Assembly: GCA_017399555.1 (NCBI GenBank)
Contig: JAFQBW010000009.1
Location: 1-64,000 of the forward strand
DNA: 64,000 nt
From: Methanocorpusculum sp.
GTDB taxonomy: Archaea > Halobacteriota > Methanomicrobia > Methanomicrobiales > Methanocorpusculaceae
Reading direction: 5' to 3'
The notes under the pieces were generated by a model. The model ran no database searches, was not told the DNA's origin, and saw nothing but the letters and a program-made list of their open reading frames with translations. The translations under genes and the position numbers were made by a program. Shown here piece after piece: positions 32,158 to 40,543 of the stretch. The stretch's first letter is position 1; each line of letters begins with the position of its first letter.

Positions 32158-32526
32158 ATGCAGATTGACTTGTATGTCCTGAATTATGAGGTGCAGAAAG
32201 AGATACTGAATACGGTAGCCTTGTTACTGGTTGCCAAGTGCAGAGGCTCATCTGCATGTCCGTGTATCGAGTGCGTAGAGTGTCCTATAGGTAATGTGGT
32301 TAATAACAAGGAACAGACAGATGCAATTATGGACATTATACGTCCATTGCAACGGGTACGCACTATGGCACTGGAACGACTGGCGAATATCTGTTGTCGT
32401 GGTGATGAATATACGATAGGCACACACATTGAGTGTCCATTTTCAAACAGGGAGTGTTACGAGATAACAGCAAAAAGACTGGGCTTTCTACCTCTGTATA
32501 GTAGCGGAGAGGGAGCAACAAGATAA
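32158..32526 (+). CDS. Cysteine-rich early protein
   Basis: 122 residues, ATG 32158 behind AAGGAG. Cysteines at CRGSSACPCIECVECP and later CCRG, HIECPFSNRECYE suggest a metal-binding domain. The stop overlaps the next small gene as TAATG. Function unknown. Confidence 0.5.
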   Translation: MQIDLYVLNYEVQKEILNTVALLLVAKCRGSSACPCIECVECPIGNVVNNKEQTDAIMDIIRPLQRVRTMALERLANICCRGDEYTIGTHIECPFSNRECYEITAKRLGFLPLYSSGEGATR

Positions 32527-32600
32527 TGCTTCTAAGTGAACCTATGGCATACCTTATCCTAGTATTGCTGTGCATAACAGCAATACTATGGATAAAATAA
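32526..32600 (+). CDS. 24-residue membrane peptide
   Basis: Begins in a TAATG overlap at 32526 and ends TAA at 32600. The product MLLSEPMAYLILVLLCITAI plus a short end is a single membrane span. Coupling to the previous gene supports translation; without that it would be too short to call. Possible holin-like or membrane-signal peptide. Confidence 0.35.
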   Translation: MLLSEPMAYLILVLLCITAILWIK

Positions 32601-32610
32601 AGGAGGTATT

Positions 32611-32931
32611 ATGTCTGTGTGTTACAAGTGTGGTATGCAGAATCCTGAGAAAAGTTACCGTTGTATATATAACTCGGACGGTGCAAGGGTAACAGTTCTG
32701 TTGTGTGCAAAATGTTCTGCCACATATCCGTTCACTAATGTGATTAAGGATATACAACAGAGAGACTTGCCGCTACTTATCAAACGACTGCCAGTGATAG
32801 AATCCATGCAGCCTGTAGTCGATGTAGCCAGAGCAGAGGAGGAGGCAGAACGCTATGCCCTTTGGGCTGCCGCCGTCCTGATAGCTATCGTCCTGATTGT
32901 GGCTGCTATCACCATATGGAGCGAGATATGA
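32611..32931 (+). CDS. Zinc-finger membrane protein
   Basis: 106 residues, ATG 32611 behind AGGAGG. A four-Cys ribbon (CYKCGMQNPEKSYRC and CAKC) opens the protein, and a hydrophobic segment (WAAAVLIAIVLIVAAITIW) closes it. The stop overlaps the next start as ATGA. Function unknown. Confidence 0.55.
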   Translation: MSVCYKCGMQNPEKSYRCIYNSDGARVTVLLCAKCSATYPFTNVIKDIQQRDLPLLIKRLPVIESMQPVVDVARAEEEAERYALWAAAVLIAIVLIVAAITIWSEI

Positions 32932-33173
32932 TATATGTTTACAAGATTATAGACCCCTATACACAGAAGGTAGTAGGCGAAGGCGGCATGAATTTCATGA
33001 ACCGCAGGACGATAGCTGATGCCATACGGAGGCAGACAGGGACTGTCACAAAGAAAGGCACAGCCCATGTCATCCAAGTGTATCGGCTTGTGTGGGAGCT
33101 TCAGGACAGGGTAACAGGCCACCCCATCTACCGGGTCATCGTTACAGAAAATAAATATGCTGAAAATGCTTGA
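32928..33173 (+). CDS. Small early protein
   Basis: 81 residues from ATG 32928 in an ATGA overlap. Beta-rich with a basic helix (NRRTIADAIRRQTGT). The end overlaps the -35 of the promoter at 33170. Function unknown. Confidence 0.5.
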   Translation: MIYVYKIIDPYTQKVVGEGGMNFMNRRTIADAIRRQTGTVTKKGTAHVIQVYRLVWELQDRVTGHPIYRVIVTENKYAENA

Positions 33174-33198
33174 CAGTCTGTAAAGACTGACATAGGAT
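33170..33198 (+). promoter_or_regulatory. Early promoter with internal palindrome
   Basis: TTGACA (33170-33175), 17-bp spacer, TAGGAT (33193-33198), ahead of the 117-residue gene. The spacer contains the perfect palindrome CAGTCT-GTAA-AGACTG (33174-33189), a good operator. The layout matches the promoter at 35080. Confidence 0.6.
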
Positions 33199-33224
33199 GT
33201 AAAAAACAACAAGGAGGATTTATC

Positions 33225-33578
33225 ATGAAGGATATGGTATTCGGTGGTATTGTTAGATTGCACACAGATTTTGCATGTTCCAAATGCAAACAGCGTATGG
33301 ACGATGATGACAATGTGATGCTTATCAAGTATGATGGTGAACCTATCCAGTTACTTTGCTCTGACTGCAATGAGAAACGGGTAAAAGCTCTGGTCGATGA
33401 GATTAACAGCTACACTGAGGCTCATGCCGGTAACATTGACGAAGACGTTGTTACTACCTACGTCAGACAGATAAACCCGTTTGATTCTGTCAGCGACATA
33501 ATCATAGAACTGATAGAGGAGGCTGAAAGTTGTGACTGTCCTGTATGTCGTAAACGGCGTGGAGGCAAGACGCGATGA
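33225..33578 (+). CDS. Zinc-ribbon early protein
   Basis: 117 residues, ATG 33225 behind AAGGAGG. Three CxxC pairs (CSKCKQ, CSDCNE, CPVCRK) with acidic helices between. First gene after the promoter at 33170; its stop overlaps the next start. Likely a zinc-binding adaptor; function unknown. Confidence 0.55.
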   Translation: MKDMVFGGIVRLHTDFACSKCKQRMDDDDNVMLIKYDGEPIQLLCSDCNEKRVKALVDEINSYTEAHAGNIDEDVVTTYVRQINPFDSVSDIIIELIEEAESCDCPVCRKRRGGKTR

Positions 33579-33955
33579 ATGTGCAGGTAGCTGATGTGTA
33601 TGACTTGATAGAGAGCGCGGAAGATATTGGCGTCAAACTGGAGACCATACTTATACCGGGTTTGTCATTTGCCGCGTTCAAACGTGAGCTGGAGCGATGG
33701 CAGGTTGACCATCCGGTAGAGATGAAAAAATTTGTCGGGTTGCGTATGGTTCCACACTACCCCACCGTATCTAAATACAATAGTCTTGCTGACAAGATAG
33801 ATGCGGTGATACAGTTCTATGCTCAGGTGGCAGATGATGGTGTCGATGTTGAACGCGCTGTCTATAATCACTTCGGTATAGATAGAGCAGAACTGGCAAT
33901 GGAACAGCAGATACTTGCAGCTAACATGGGGAAAGCCGATGCGATTAACAATTAA
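33575..33955 (+). CDS. Hypothetical early protein
   Basis: 126 residues, starting in an ATGA overlap at 33575. Helical and mildly acidic (YDLIESAEDIGVKLETILIP; FAAFKRELERWQVDHPVE). No motif recognised. Its end overlaps the following gene by 17 bp. Confidence 0.5.
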   Translation: MNVQVADVYDLIESAEDIGVKLETILIPGLSFAAFKRELERWQVDHPVEMKKFVGLRMVPHYPTVSKYNSLADKIDAVIQFYAQVADDGVDVERAVYNHFGIDRAELAMEQQILAANMGKADAINN

Positions 33956-34274
33956 CTCGGAAATCCAAGTCTTGAAACGCAAGACGGCACAGTACAAGGC
34001 CGACTATGATGCAGCCAAGGAACAATATGAGAACGCACTTATGCGATTAGCCTTGGTCTCCTGTCCTTGGGAGATAGGCGACATCGTAAAGGTGGTCAGA
34101 TACAAGGCTCGTTCTATCCATCGGGCCGTGGTGGTTCAAGTCCGTCCACCAACCTATCTTAAGGATGCAGAACTCTATGAGGTGGGAGTAAATATCTTCA
34201 AGACTAATGGCAGCCAGTCCAAGATGGTAGAGTACATAATGCCTAATGACATACTGCAACTGCTGGAGGAATAA
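33939..34274 (+). CDS. Coiled-coil plus beta-barrel-like early protein
   Basis: 111 residues from ATG 33939 (GGGGAAAG upstream). A short coiled coil (VLKRKTAQYKADYDAAKEQY) leads to a beta domain (WEIGDIVKVVRYKARSIHRA). Function unknown. Confidence 0.5.
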   Translation: MRLTINSEIQVLKRKTAQYKADYDAAKEQYENALMRLALVSCPWEIGDIVKVVRYKARSIHRAVVVQVRPPTYLKDAELYEVGVNIFKTNGSQSKMVEYIMPNDILQLLEE

Positions 34275-34275
34275 C

Positions 34276-34626
34276 ATGGCAGTCATTGACCATATCAAAC
34301 CATTGGAACATCACAGTTGTGGTATCCCTCCGCAAGTTATGTTCCACATGAAACGGCTGGATAAACAATCCAGTAAGCGTATGATTGACTTGGCTATGTC
34401 ATCCTATGATAAGCTAGTCTATCTTATAGAAAAGGCATTGCATGGTGACGTGCCTGTAGATTCCGAGGAACGCGCTGCTGAGTACGCAAGTCATCTCATA
34501 CTGGACGCTGCCTTTATCCACGACTGCTTGTGTCATGCTGGTTGTATCGTGGGAGCGTTTCCTTATGACCACTTGGCAGACAGGATATTGCCTAAACCAG
34601 AGCAGGAACAGAAGGTGTTGCAATGA
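34276..34626 (+). CDS. Hypothetical early protein
   Basis: 116 residues from ATG 34276 behind GGAGG. Two conserved-looking helices, then HDCLCHAGCIVGAFPYDHLA near the end. Overlaps the Nudix gene start by 4 bp. Function unknown. Confidence 0.5.
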   Translation: MAVIDHIKPLEHHSCGIPPQVMFHMKRLDKQSSKRMIDLAMSSYDKLVYLIEKALHGDVPVDSEERAAEYASHLILDAAFIHDCLCHAGCIVGAFPYDHLADRILPKPEQEQKVLQ

Positions 34627-35102
34627 GAACTTATGTATTAGGCTTCATTTTTACTGCGGATGAGAGCGGACTACTGGATGTGCTTCTGATACGCAAGCAC
34701 CGTCCTGAACCGCAGGTTGGTAAGCTCAACGGTATCGGCGGTAAAGTGGAAGATGGGGAACTGCCAGTATTGGCCATGTGTCGTGAGTGTGAGGAGGAGA
34801 TACGGTTGACTTTCCACCAGCACGACTGGACAGAGTTTGGTACGGTACAGGGTACGGACTTCAAAATACATCTGTTCTACCTGTTATCTCCTGCCATCCA
34901 GTTGCCCTACCGCTGGACTGCTGAGGGCTTGCTCACCCGCATGTCCGTAGATAGTATCAGTGCCTATGAGCATGAGTTTGTAAACCATACTCCGGCTTGC
35001 ATCATGGCTGCTATCGCACATCATAAGACCCGGAATTTTAATCTGCACTGGGTTTATGATACATGTGATGAGAAAACGCTTGACAGGTCTGTAAAGGACT
35101 AG
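34623..35102 (+). CDS. Nudix hydrolase
   Basis: 159 residues. The Nudix box is present from G40 (GKVEDGE) to RECEEEIRL (R54-L62), with the RE-x-x-EE metal-binding glutamates intact; the usual Gly before the last hydrophobic residue is Arg61, a known minor variation. The fold opening GFIFTADESGLLDVLLIRK fits MutT-type enzymes acting on modified or free nucleoside diphosphates. It may sanitise nucleotides or remove alarmones during phage replication. It overlaps the preceding gene as ATGA. Confidence 0.85.
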   Translation: MRTYVLGFIFTADESGLLDVLLIRKHRPEPQVGKLNGIGGKVEDGELPVLAMCRECEEEIRLTFHQHDWTEFGTVQGTDFKIHLFYLLSPAIQLPYRWTAEGLLTRMSVDSISAYEHEFVNHTPACIMAAIAHHKTRNFNLHWVYDTCDEKTLDRSVKD

Positions 35103-35109
35103 CTATACA
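35080..35109 (+). promoter_or_regulatory. Early promoter before MucR-like gene
   Basis: TTGACA (35080-35085), 18-bp spacer, TATACA (35104-35109). The spacer GGTCTGTAAAGGACT parallels the one at 33176 (GTCTGTAAAGACT), so the two may share a regulator. It lies over the end of the Nudix gene. Confidence 0.6.
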
Positions 35110-35160
35110 TAACTCACGGGGTAGGCCCGTACAGAAAATTTCTATAAAGGAGAAGGTATT

Positions 35161-35649
35161 ATGACCACTAATTATCGTGAACTGGCTATCGAGTTTGCTA
35201 ACAAGCAAGCTAGTATCAAGCCCATGTCTGCTGCCGAGTTTGCTCAGTGTGTGCGTGAAGCCGAGCTTGAGTTGCGTAAACTGGATGAACCTGCTGAAGC
35301 TGTTACCTCTGGTGCGCCGGAACTGGTGTGTGACCCCAAGCGGGCTATCAAGGAGAACTCCGTCACCTGCGCTGTCTGCGGGGAATCATTCAAGGTCATC
35401 ACCAAGAGTCACCTGTTGTCCCACGGTATGACACCGGAACAGTACCGTGAGTTGTGCGGTTATGCCAAGGGTACACCGCTGATTGCCAAGTCCTTGCAGC
35501 GTACTCGCCGGGCCAAGATGCAGGATATGAAGTTGTGGGAAAAGCGTAAGGGTACAGACAGCGGCGAGACCCCGGCTCCCAAGCCGGTGGCGAAGCCCGC
35601 CCCTGCCAAGAAGGAAAAGCCTGTTGCCACTCCCGTGAATGAGGGGTAG
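35161..35649 (+). CDS. Ros/MucR-family zinc-finger regulator
   Basis: 162 residues, ATG 35161 behind AAGGAG. A C2H2-like finger (C70, C73, H84, H88) and the motif SHLLSHGMTPEQYRELCG are typical of Ros/MucR proteins, which bind AT-rich DNA. The N-terminal helix could dimerise, and the C-terminus is Lys/Pro/Ala-rich and disordered. It may be a phage switch between early and middle expression, or interfere with a host MucR. Its presence points to a proteobacterial or desulfobacterial host. Confidence 0.85.
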   Translation: MTTNYRELAIEFANKQASIKPMSAAEFAQCVREAELELRKLDEPAEAVTSGAPELVCDPKRAIKENSVTCAVCGESFKVITKSHLLSHGMTPEQYRELCGYAKGTPLIAKSLQRTRRAKMQDMKLWEKRKGTDSGETPAPKPVAKPAPAKKEKPVATPVNEG

Positions 35650-35652
35650 GTT

Positions 35653-36369
35653 ATGGAACATCGGGTAGCGCAGCTTGAACAGCAGCTTGACGCGCTCATT
35701 ACCCGGTTCCTCCCTCCGATACTGGAGAGGTTGGAGAAGCTGGAAGCGGGGCAGAAATCTGCCTCCGCTACCTCAGCCCGGAAACGCAAGGCTATGACAG
35801 CCGAGATGTATGATGCCGTCAAGTACCTGTCCAAACATGGCAGGACGGATAAGGAAATATCAACAGAACTCAACATCCCGTACACTACGGTGCGGGCCTA
35901 CCTCCGGCTCTCGCCGGAACGAGTAACGGAACTACGCCGCAAGCAGCTTGATACCTTGCGGGACAAAGCCTCTGAAGAGGTTTCTCAGGACACAGAACCA
36001 GAGAAGCCAGCCCAATCCCGTGAACCTAATCCAACGGGCATCCACTTGGGGCTGGAGATGGTGCAGGATGTGTATGAGAATATGCCGGAAGAGTCTGTGG
36101 GTGGTGTGGGAGAACCCTATGAGGTGGCGTGTGACCCAAGTCCCGGTGAGTTCGGTGAAAACGGATGGTGGGAGTGGTCGCTGGACAACAAGCAGCTTGC
36201 CGAACAGTACAAGCAAGCAGACGGGTACCCTTTCTACTACCCGGTAGAACGCAACACTATCCTGACTGTACAATACATGAATGAGAATGTGCAGAAAGAT
36301 ATAGTGTCACAAGAAGTTGACTGGACGCCTAACGGTGGCGTGTTGCGGTGGAAGATTGCGTCCCAGTAG
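35653..36369 (+). CDS. HTH DNA-binding protein with coiled coil
   Basis: 238 residues, starting 3 bp after the MucR-like stop. Residues 1-35 are a leucine-rich coiled coil; residues about 62-90 (GRTDKEISTELNIPYTTVRA) form a helix-turn-helix. The second half is acidic and Trp/Tyr-rich. A transcription factor acting with the MucR-like protein is plausible. Confidence 0.65.
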   Translation: MEHRVAQLEQQLDALITRFLPPILERLEKLEAGQKSASATSARKRKAMTAEMYDAVKYLSKHGRTDKEISTELNIPYTTVRAYLRLSPERVTELRRKQLDTLRDKASEEVSQDTEPEKPAQSREPNPTGIHLGLEMVQDVYENMPEESVGGVGEPYEVACDPSPGEFGENGWWEWSLDNKQLAEQYKQADGYPFYYPVERNTILTVQYMNENVQKDIVSQEVDWTPNGGVLRWKIASQ

Positions 36370-36376
36370 TTTTAGA

Positions 36377-36401
36377 GATACCGCCGAGCCTCGGCGGTAT
36401 C
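36377..36401 (+). terminator. Hairpin after HTH gene
   Basis: GATACCGCCG/CGGCGGTATC, perfect 10-bp arms with a 5-base loop, followed by CACTAAACC without a T-run. Probably an attenuator or processing site before the endonuclease-like gene. Confidence 0.5.
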
Positions 36402-36425
36402 CACTAAACCTGCAAGGAGGTAGTC

Positions 36426-37010
36426 GTGGAAGGTAAGAGGTTCGGGAATCTGACCGTAGTCAAAGCTGCGGATACAACAAATACGCGGTGGTTATGTGCA
36501 TGTGACTGTGGTAACAGTAGAATCGTACACACAGATACATTATTATCCAGCGACCTCCTGATTTGTGGAGTACATTGTACAATGTATCGGAGACTGTATT
36601 ATACATGGAATACCATGCGCTTACGTTGTAATAGTCATAATAATCGGGACTACCACAAGGTGGGTGCGCTTGGTATCAAGTACCATCCAGACTGGGATTA
36701 CTTCGATAAGTTTGCTGTATGGGCCAAGGCTACTGGGTATGTCAAGGGCATGTGTCTGATTCGTCTGGACGAACACGCAGACTTTACTCCTGACAACTGC
36801 AAGTGGGTAACGTGGAGTGAAATGGTGTCACGCACAAATAAGGGTAGGGTGCATAAGCCACATACCAAGAGTAGAAAACTGACAGCCGATGATGTGAGAT
36901 TCATACGCCGCTGGCCTAACGACCCTGACGTAGAGATGGCTGCACGGTTCCGTGTTTGTGTAAATACTATCAGGAATATCCGCAACTATAAAACATGGAA
37001 GGGTATATAA
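36426..37010 (+). CDS. Free-standing AP2/HNH-like mobile endonuclease-type protein
   Basis: 194 residues, GTG start behind AAGGAGG. An N-terminal zinc-ribbon-like part (RFGNLTVVK, CACDCGN) precedes a segment with the AP2/HNH phage pattern: YTWNTMRLRCNSHNN, GIKYHPDWDYFDKF, LIRLDEHADFTPDNCKWVTW. A C-terminal HTH-like end (RFRVCVNTIRNIRNYKTWKG) would help DNA recognition. Such genes are often selfish elements. It lies two genes before the intron-interrupted polymerase. Confidence 0.65.
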   Translation: MEGKRFGNLTVVKAADTTNTRWLCACDCGNSRIVHTDTLLSSDLLICGVHCTMYRRLYYTWNTMRLRCNSHNNRDYHKVGALGIKYHPDWDYFDKFAVWAKATGYVKGMCLIRLDEHADFTPDNCKWVTWSEMVSRTNKGRVHKPHTKSRKLTADDVRFIRRWPNDPDVEMAARFRVCVNTIRNIRNYKTWKGI

Positions 37011-37439
37011 ATGGAAACCGAACACATCTATGGTGAACGTAAATGTCTAATCTGTGACACGGTATTTTATCCTAAACGTATCTGGGATATAACCTGTAAA
37101 CCGGAGTGCCGTACAGAGTGGCAGCGGCGTAGGTGGCGCAAGAACTCAAAGGATGTCAAGGCTCGGCGTAAGCAGCGGATGGAAGATTTAATCAAACAAC
37201 TTGGTGATGCACAGAAACATATAGAGTTTCTTGAAGGTGAAATAAAACGGTTGCAGCAGAAAATATCCACCAAAGACTTAATGACTTGTGAACGTATGTC
37301 TTTGCGGGCTACGCAGTTGCTATGTGGTCAACGGCATGAGTGCTTTAAGCCTGAGCGTTGCAGCCAGTGTCCTGAAGATGCAACCATAGAGAACGCATTT
37401 GACCCGGCGACTTTGGTAAAGCATACAGGAGATATATAA
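37011..37439 (+). CDS. Zinc-ribbon/coiled-coil protein before polymerase
   Basis: 142 residues. An N-terminal ribbon (CLICDTVFYPKR, TCKPECR) is followed by a basic stretch and a coiled coil (residues 58-88), then a C-terminal Cys-rich part (CFKPERCSQCPED). Its stop abuts the polymerase start. It may be a polymerase- or DNA-binding adaptor; unknown. Confidence 0.5.
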   Translation: METEHIYGERKCLICDTVFYPKRIWDITCKPECRTEWQRRRWRKNSKDVKARRKQRMEDLIKQLGDAQKHIEFLEGEIKRLQQKISTKDLMTCERMSLRATQLLCGQRHECFKPERCSQCPEDATIENAFDPATLVKHTGDI

Positions 37440-38567
37440 ATGACCTGTATCTATCTTGATTTCGAGACGTTTTATGACAAGGACTACACGTTAAAGAAAT
37501 TATCAACTGAAGCATATGTGCGTGACCCTCGGTTCGAGGCACAGCTTCTTGGTGTGGCAATAGATGATGGGCCAGTGATGATGGTTCCCGGCCCACAGAT
37601 AGCAGAAGCCCTGCGGCTTCTTAACCTCAACAGCCCTGGTACTTTCACGTTCATACAGAACGCCAAGTTTGATGGGTTCATTATTACACAGCATTATAAT
37701 GTACCACTAGCCAACCCGCTCTGTACACGGGCTATGTCTCGCTGGACTGGGTTGTCCCGTCTGACCAGAGAGTCCTTGGAGGCGCAGTGTGAGTTCCTTG
37801 GCACGGGCAAGAAGGGTGGTTTCATTGCCAGTATGATGGGCCGCCGGGCCAGTGACCTGTCACCGGAGGAGTATCAGGACTATGTGAACTACTGTACACA
37901 GGACGTGGTACAACTACGGGCTAACGTAAAGGCTATGCTTCCTTGTATGTCGACGGAGTCCTTGGAGTTTATCATTATGACTACAAGGATGTACACCAAT
38001 CCTGTCTTGCAACTGGATAGACCATTGCTTGAAGATTATATGGACAGGCTTAACAAGGCGCATCAGGAGAGTCAGCAGCGGTTGCAACATCTCTTCCAGT
38101 TCAACTCTCAAGAAGAGTTCCTTAAAGCCCTGCGGAGTAAGAAGAAGTTTTGTGACCTGCTTACATCCATCGGTGGTGTCGTACCATACAAGGTAAGTGA
38201 AAAGAAAACCGAGACTGCCCGGAAGAAGCTGGAGCAGGAACATGCGGAACTCATGGCTTTACAGACTGACGACTCCGCTACGGAGATGGGCATCATCCAG
38301 AGATTATCTCAAATCGAGCGGGAGTTGCAGGACGAGAGTTATACCGTGATGGAGCCAGCTATTGCCAAGAAGGACTTGGAGTTCATGGCTCTCATGGATT
38401 CCGACAATCCTGATATTGCGGCACTGGCTACGGCTCGTGCGGAGAATAACAGCAGCATTGCCATGTCCCGTGCCAAGACTTTCTTGGATATATCCAAGCG
38501 TGGTAGTCTGCCTGTACCACTGGAGCCATACCTTGCATGGACAGGACGTTATACTGGTGGTAGTCAT
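37440..38567 (+). CDS. Family A DNA polymerase, exon 1 (exonuclease part)
   Basis: Exon 1 gives 376 residues; with exon 2 the enzyme is 712 residues. The 3'-5' exonuclease is complete: DFE (D7, E9), NAKFD (N74-D78) and YCTQD (Y151-D155). The polymerase thumb/linker follows, and the exon ends within TGRYTGGSH, the conserved TGR motif where group I introns often insert. Unspliced, this frame reads 12 codons into the intron and stops at 38603. It is the phage replicative polymerase. Confidence 0.9.
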
Positions 38568-39355
38568 GTCGAGAATGTAAAGTCTGATGGAGTGAACCTT
38601 TGATAATTGGAGGTTCTAAAACCGTGTGAACTCAGGGAACATCCTATTAGGACAATCCTGAGCCAAGCTAACCCCGAAACAGCTTATCTACTTTAAGGAG
38701 TACACGATGCCTGTTTGGAATAAGATTACCGAGGATGAGAAGAAAATAATAGTTGATAAGTTTTGTAATACCGACTTACCTCTGCAAGACATTGCTAATT
38801 TAGTTAACAGGAGTTACGCTACTGTGTTTAGATTCATCCATAGAATTTTTTCTAAAGATGAAATTAAAAACAGGAAACGTGTATGTTATAGCAATTCTAA
38901 AAAGGGATATAAAAATCCTATGTATGGTAAGTTTGGTTCTGGCCATCATAATTATAAAGGTGGTTGCATTACAAAAAGTGGATACCTTATGATATTAAAA
39001 CCCAGTTGGTACACTAGTAGAAAAACACAGAAACATGTATTTGAACATCATGTTATTATGTGTGAGAAACTAGGACTTACTGAGATTCCTAAAGGCTATA
39101 TGGTACACCACTGTAATGGAAATAAACTTGACAACTGTTTTAGCAATCTTGTTCTTCTTACAGTAGCTGCACATACCAGATTACATGCAGCACTCAAGCG
39201 GGGTATAGAAGGTGCAACGACTATCTCGAAAGAGAGTACACTCAAGTGGGTGGAAGCGCACGGTGGCGGTTTATGGCAACCGTCAATGATATAGTCTGAA
39301 CTGTATGGTAACATACAGCAGCTTGAATAAAGCGGGTATGGAGTAACGAACCATG
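38568..39355 (+). ncRNA. Group I intron in the DNA polymerase gene
   Basis: 788 nt. Core elements are visible: the P strand AACTCAGGGAAC (about 38629), Q strand AATCCTGAGCC and AAGC, then after the endonuclease gene the S strand GATATAGTC (39288-39296). A P1 pairing of exon TCAT with internal GTGA (38592-38595) gives the expected U-G at the 5' splice site, and the intron ends in G at 39355. Splicing joins SH to LNIVQN in frame. Positions of both splice sites are inferred from this match. Confidence 0.85.
38707..39294 (+). CDS. Intron-encoded HNH homing endonuclease
   Basis: 195 residues, ATG 38707 behind AAGGAG. The N-terminus has a helix-turn-helix (residues about 20-50), the middle a NUMOD3-like NPMYGKFGSGHHNYKGG, and the nuclease part runs EHHVIMCEKLG to MVHHCNGNKLDN and ends with HTRLH, an HNH arrangement. 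The stop TAG lies inside the intron S element, an overlap of coding and ribozyme sequence. AT content is clearly higher than in the polymerase exons, a sign of separate origin. It would spread the intron into intron-less polymerase alleles. Confidence 0.9.
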   Translation: MPVWNKITEDEKKIIVDKFCNTDLPLQDIANLVNRSYATVFRFIHRIFSKDEIKNRKRVCYSNSKKGYKNPMYGKFGSGHHNYKGGCITKSGYLMILKPSWYTSRKTQKHVFEHHVIMCEKLGLTEIPKGYMVHHCNGNKLDNCFSNLVLLTVAAHTRLHAALKRGIEGATTISKESTLKWVEAHGGGLWQPSMI

Positions 39356-40366
39356 CTGAACATAGTGCAAAATCTAGCGAAACGTGGTGGTGACAAGACA
39401 CTACGGTATGCAATACGCGCTCCAGAGAATCATATTATTATAGCGTGTGACTCTTCACAAGTTGAAGCGCGTGTCGGTGCATGGGCAGCAGGTGCAACCA
39501 GTTTGCTAAGTGACTTTGCTTCTGGTGATGACCCCTATTGCAGACTTGCATCCGCTATCTATCCTTATTCTTATGAAGAAATTTATTACTGGACTAAGGG
39601 TGAGGGTAAGGATATACTGGATGAAACTGGTATAAAGAAGAAGCATGACTTCCATCGGTTCGTGGGCAAGACCGGGATTCTACAACTTCAGTACGGGTCT
39701 GGTGCGAGTAAACTTGCACAGTTTCTCAGCCAGAGTAGAGCCAACTTGCATATTACCAACGAGGATGGGACAGAAGACCACTCCCCAGAGGCACACGCAG
39801 CGGAATGTAAACGTGTCGTGGGTATTTACCGAGGTACTTATGCAGCTATCCCACAGTTCTGGAAGCAGTGTGAGGAGGTTATCAAAGCCCTTATCAATGG
39901 ATGGCAGGGATACTTTGGTGGGCCAGAACAAAAAGTATTCTACTATGATGGTCAGCATACTGTCTTTGGTCGGCGCGTCCCTGCTATTATGTTGCCTGAT
40001 GGTTATTGGATTCGTTATCCTAACTTGCGGATTGGCATTAATCCTGATACTGGCAAGCAAGAATATCTGTATGACCAGTTTGATGCGGGGCGTAAACAGA
40101 CTGTAAAGCTCTACGGAGGTAAACTATTCAACAACTGCATACAGGGACTAGCGTTTGCAATCATGCGCTGGCAAGCATTGCAAATTAACAGAGAGCTTCC
40201 TGTTATTATGAATGTTCATGATGAATGGACAAGTATTGTAGAAGAGTCTCGTAAAGATTGGGCTATGGAACTATATATGAAGTGGATGCGTACCTGCCCA
40301 GCGTGGGCACAGGGTATCCCCATTGATTGTGAAGCTAAAACAGGGAAGACCTACGGAGAGGTGTAA
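39356..40366 (+). CDS. Family A DNA polymerase, exon 2 (polymerase part)
   Basis: 336 residues. Motif A is ACDSSQVEAR with its catalytic Asp and the E-x-R pair, motif B follows in KTGILQLQYGSG, and motif C is NVHDEW. An ATG at 39353 lies just before the inferred 3' splice junction but is probably not a genuine start. Together with exon 1 it forms a full-length T7/Pol I-type enzyme lacking a 5'-nuclease domain. It ends 2 bp before the next gene start. Confidence 0.92.
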   Translation: MNIVQNLAKRGGDKTLRYAIRAPENHIIIACDSSQVEARVGAWAAGATSLLSDFASGDDPYCRLASAIYPYSYEEIYYWTKGEGKDILDETGIKKKHDFHRFVGKTGILQLQYGSGASKLAQFLSQSRANLHITNEDGTEDHSPEAHAAECKRVVGIYRGTYAAIPQFWKQCEEVIKALINGWQGYFGGPEQKVFYYDGQHTVFGRRVPAIMLPDGYWIRYPNLRIGINPDTGKQEYLYDQFDAGRKQTVKLYGGKLFNNCIQGLAFAIMRWQALQINRELPVIMNVHDEWTSIVEESRKDWAMELYMKWMRTCPAWAQGIPIDCEAKTGKTYGEV

Positions 40367-40367
40367 G

Positions 40368-40520
40368 ATGACTGTTGGAGACCTTATAAATATACTGTCA
40401 CACTACGACTCCGATACTGTAGTTTATCTTCAACGTGTGGATGATGAGGGTTATTATGATGGCGTTTACGAGGTTACAGATGTTGACTTAGAAGACCCTA
40501 AAAGACTTATAATATCGTGA
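40368..40520 (+). CDS. Small acidic protein after polymerase
   Basis: 50 residues from ATG 40368 (GGAGAGG upstream), 1 bp after the polymerase stop. Acidic, beta-rich (DSDTVVYLQRVDDEGYYDGV). Widespread phage proteins of this shape occur near polymerase genes; function unknown. Confidence 0.5.
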   Translation: MTVGDLINILSHYDSDTVVYLQRVDDEGYYDGVYEVTDVDLEDPKRLIIS

Positions 40521-40543
40521 AACATTAACAAGGAGGACATACG

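Noticed and set aside
34338-34355. Second parS-like site TGTTCCACATGAAACG
   Set aside because: Three mismatches and inside a coding sequence; likely chance.
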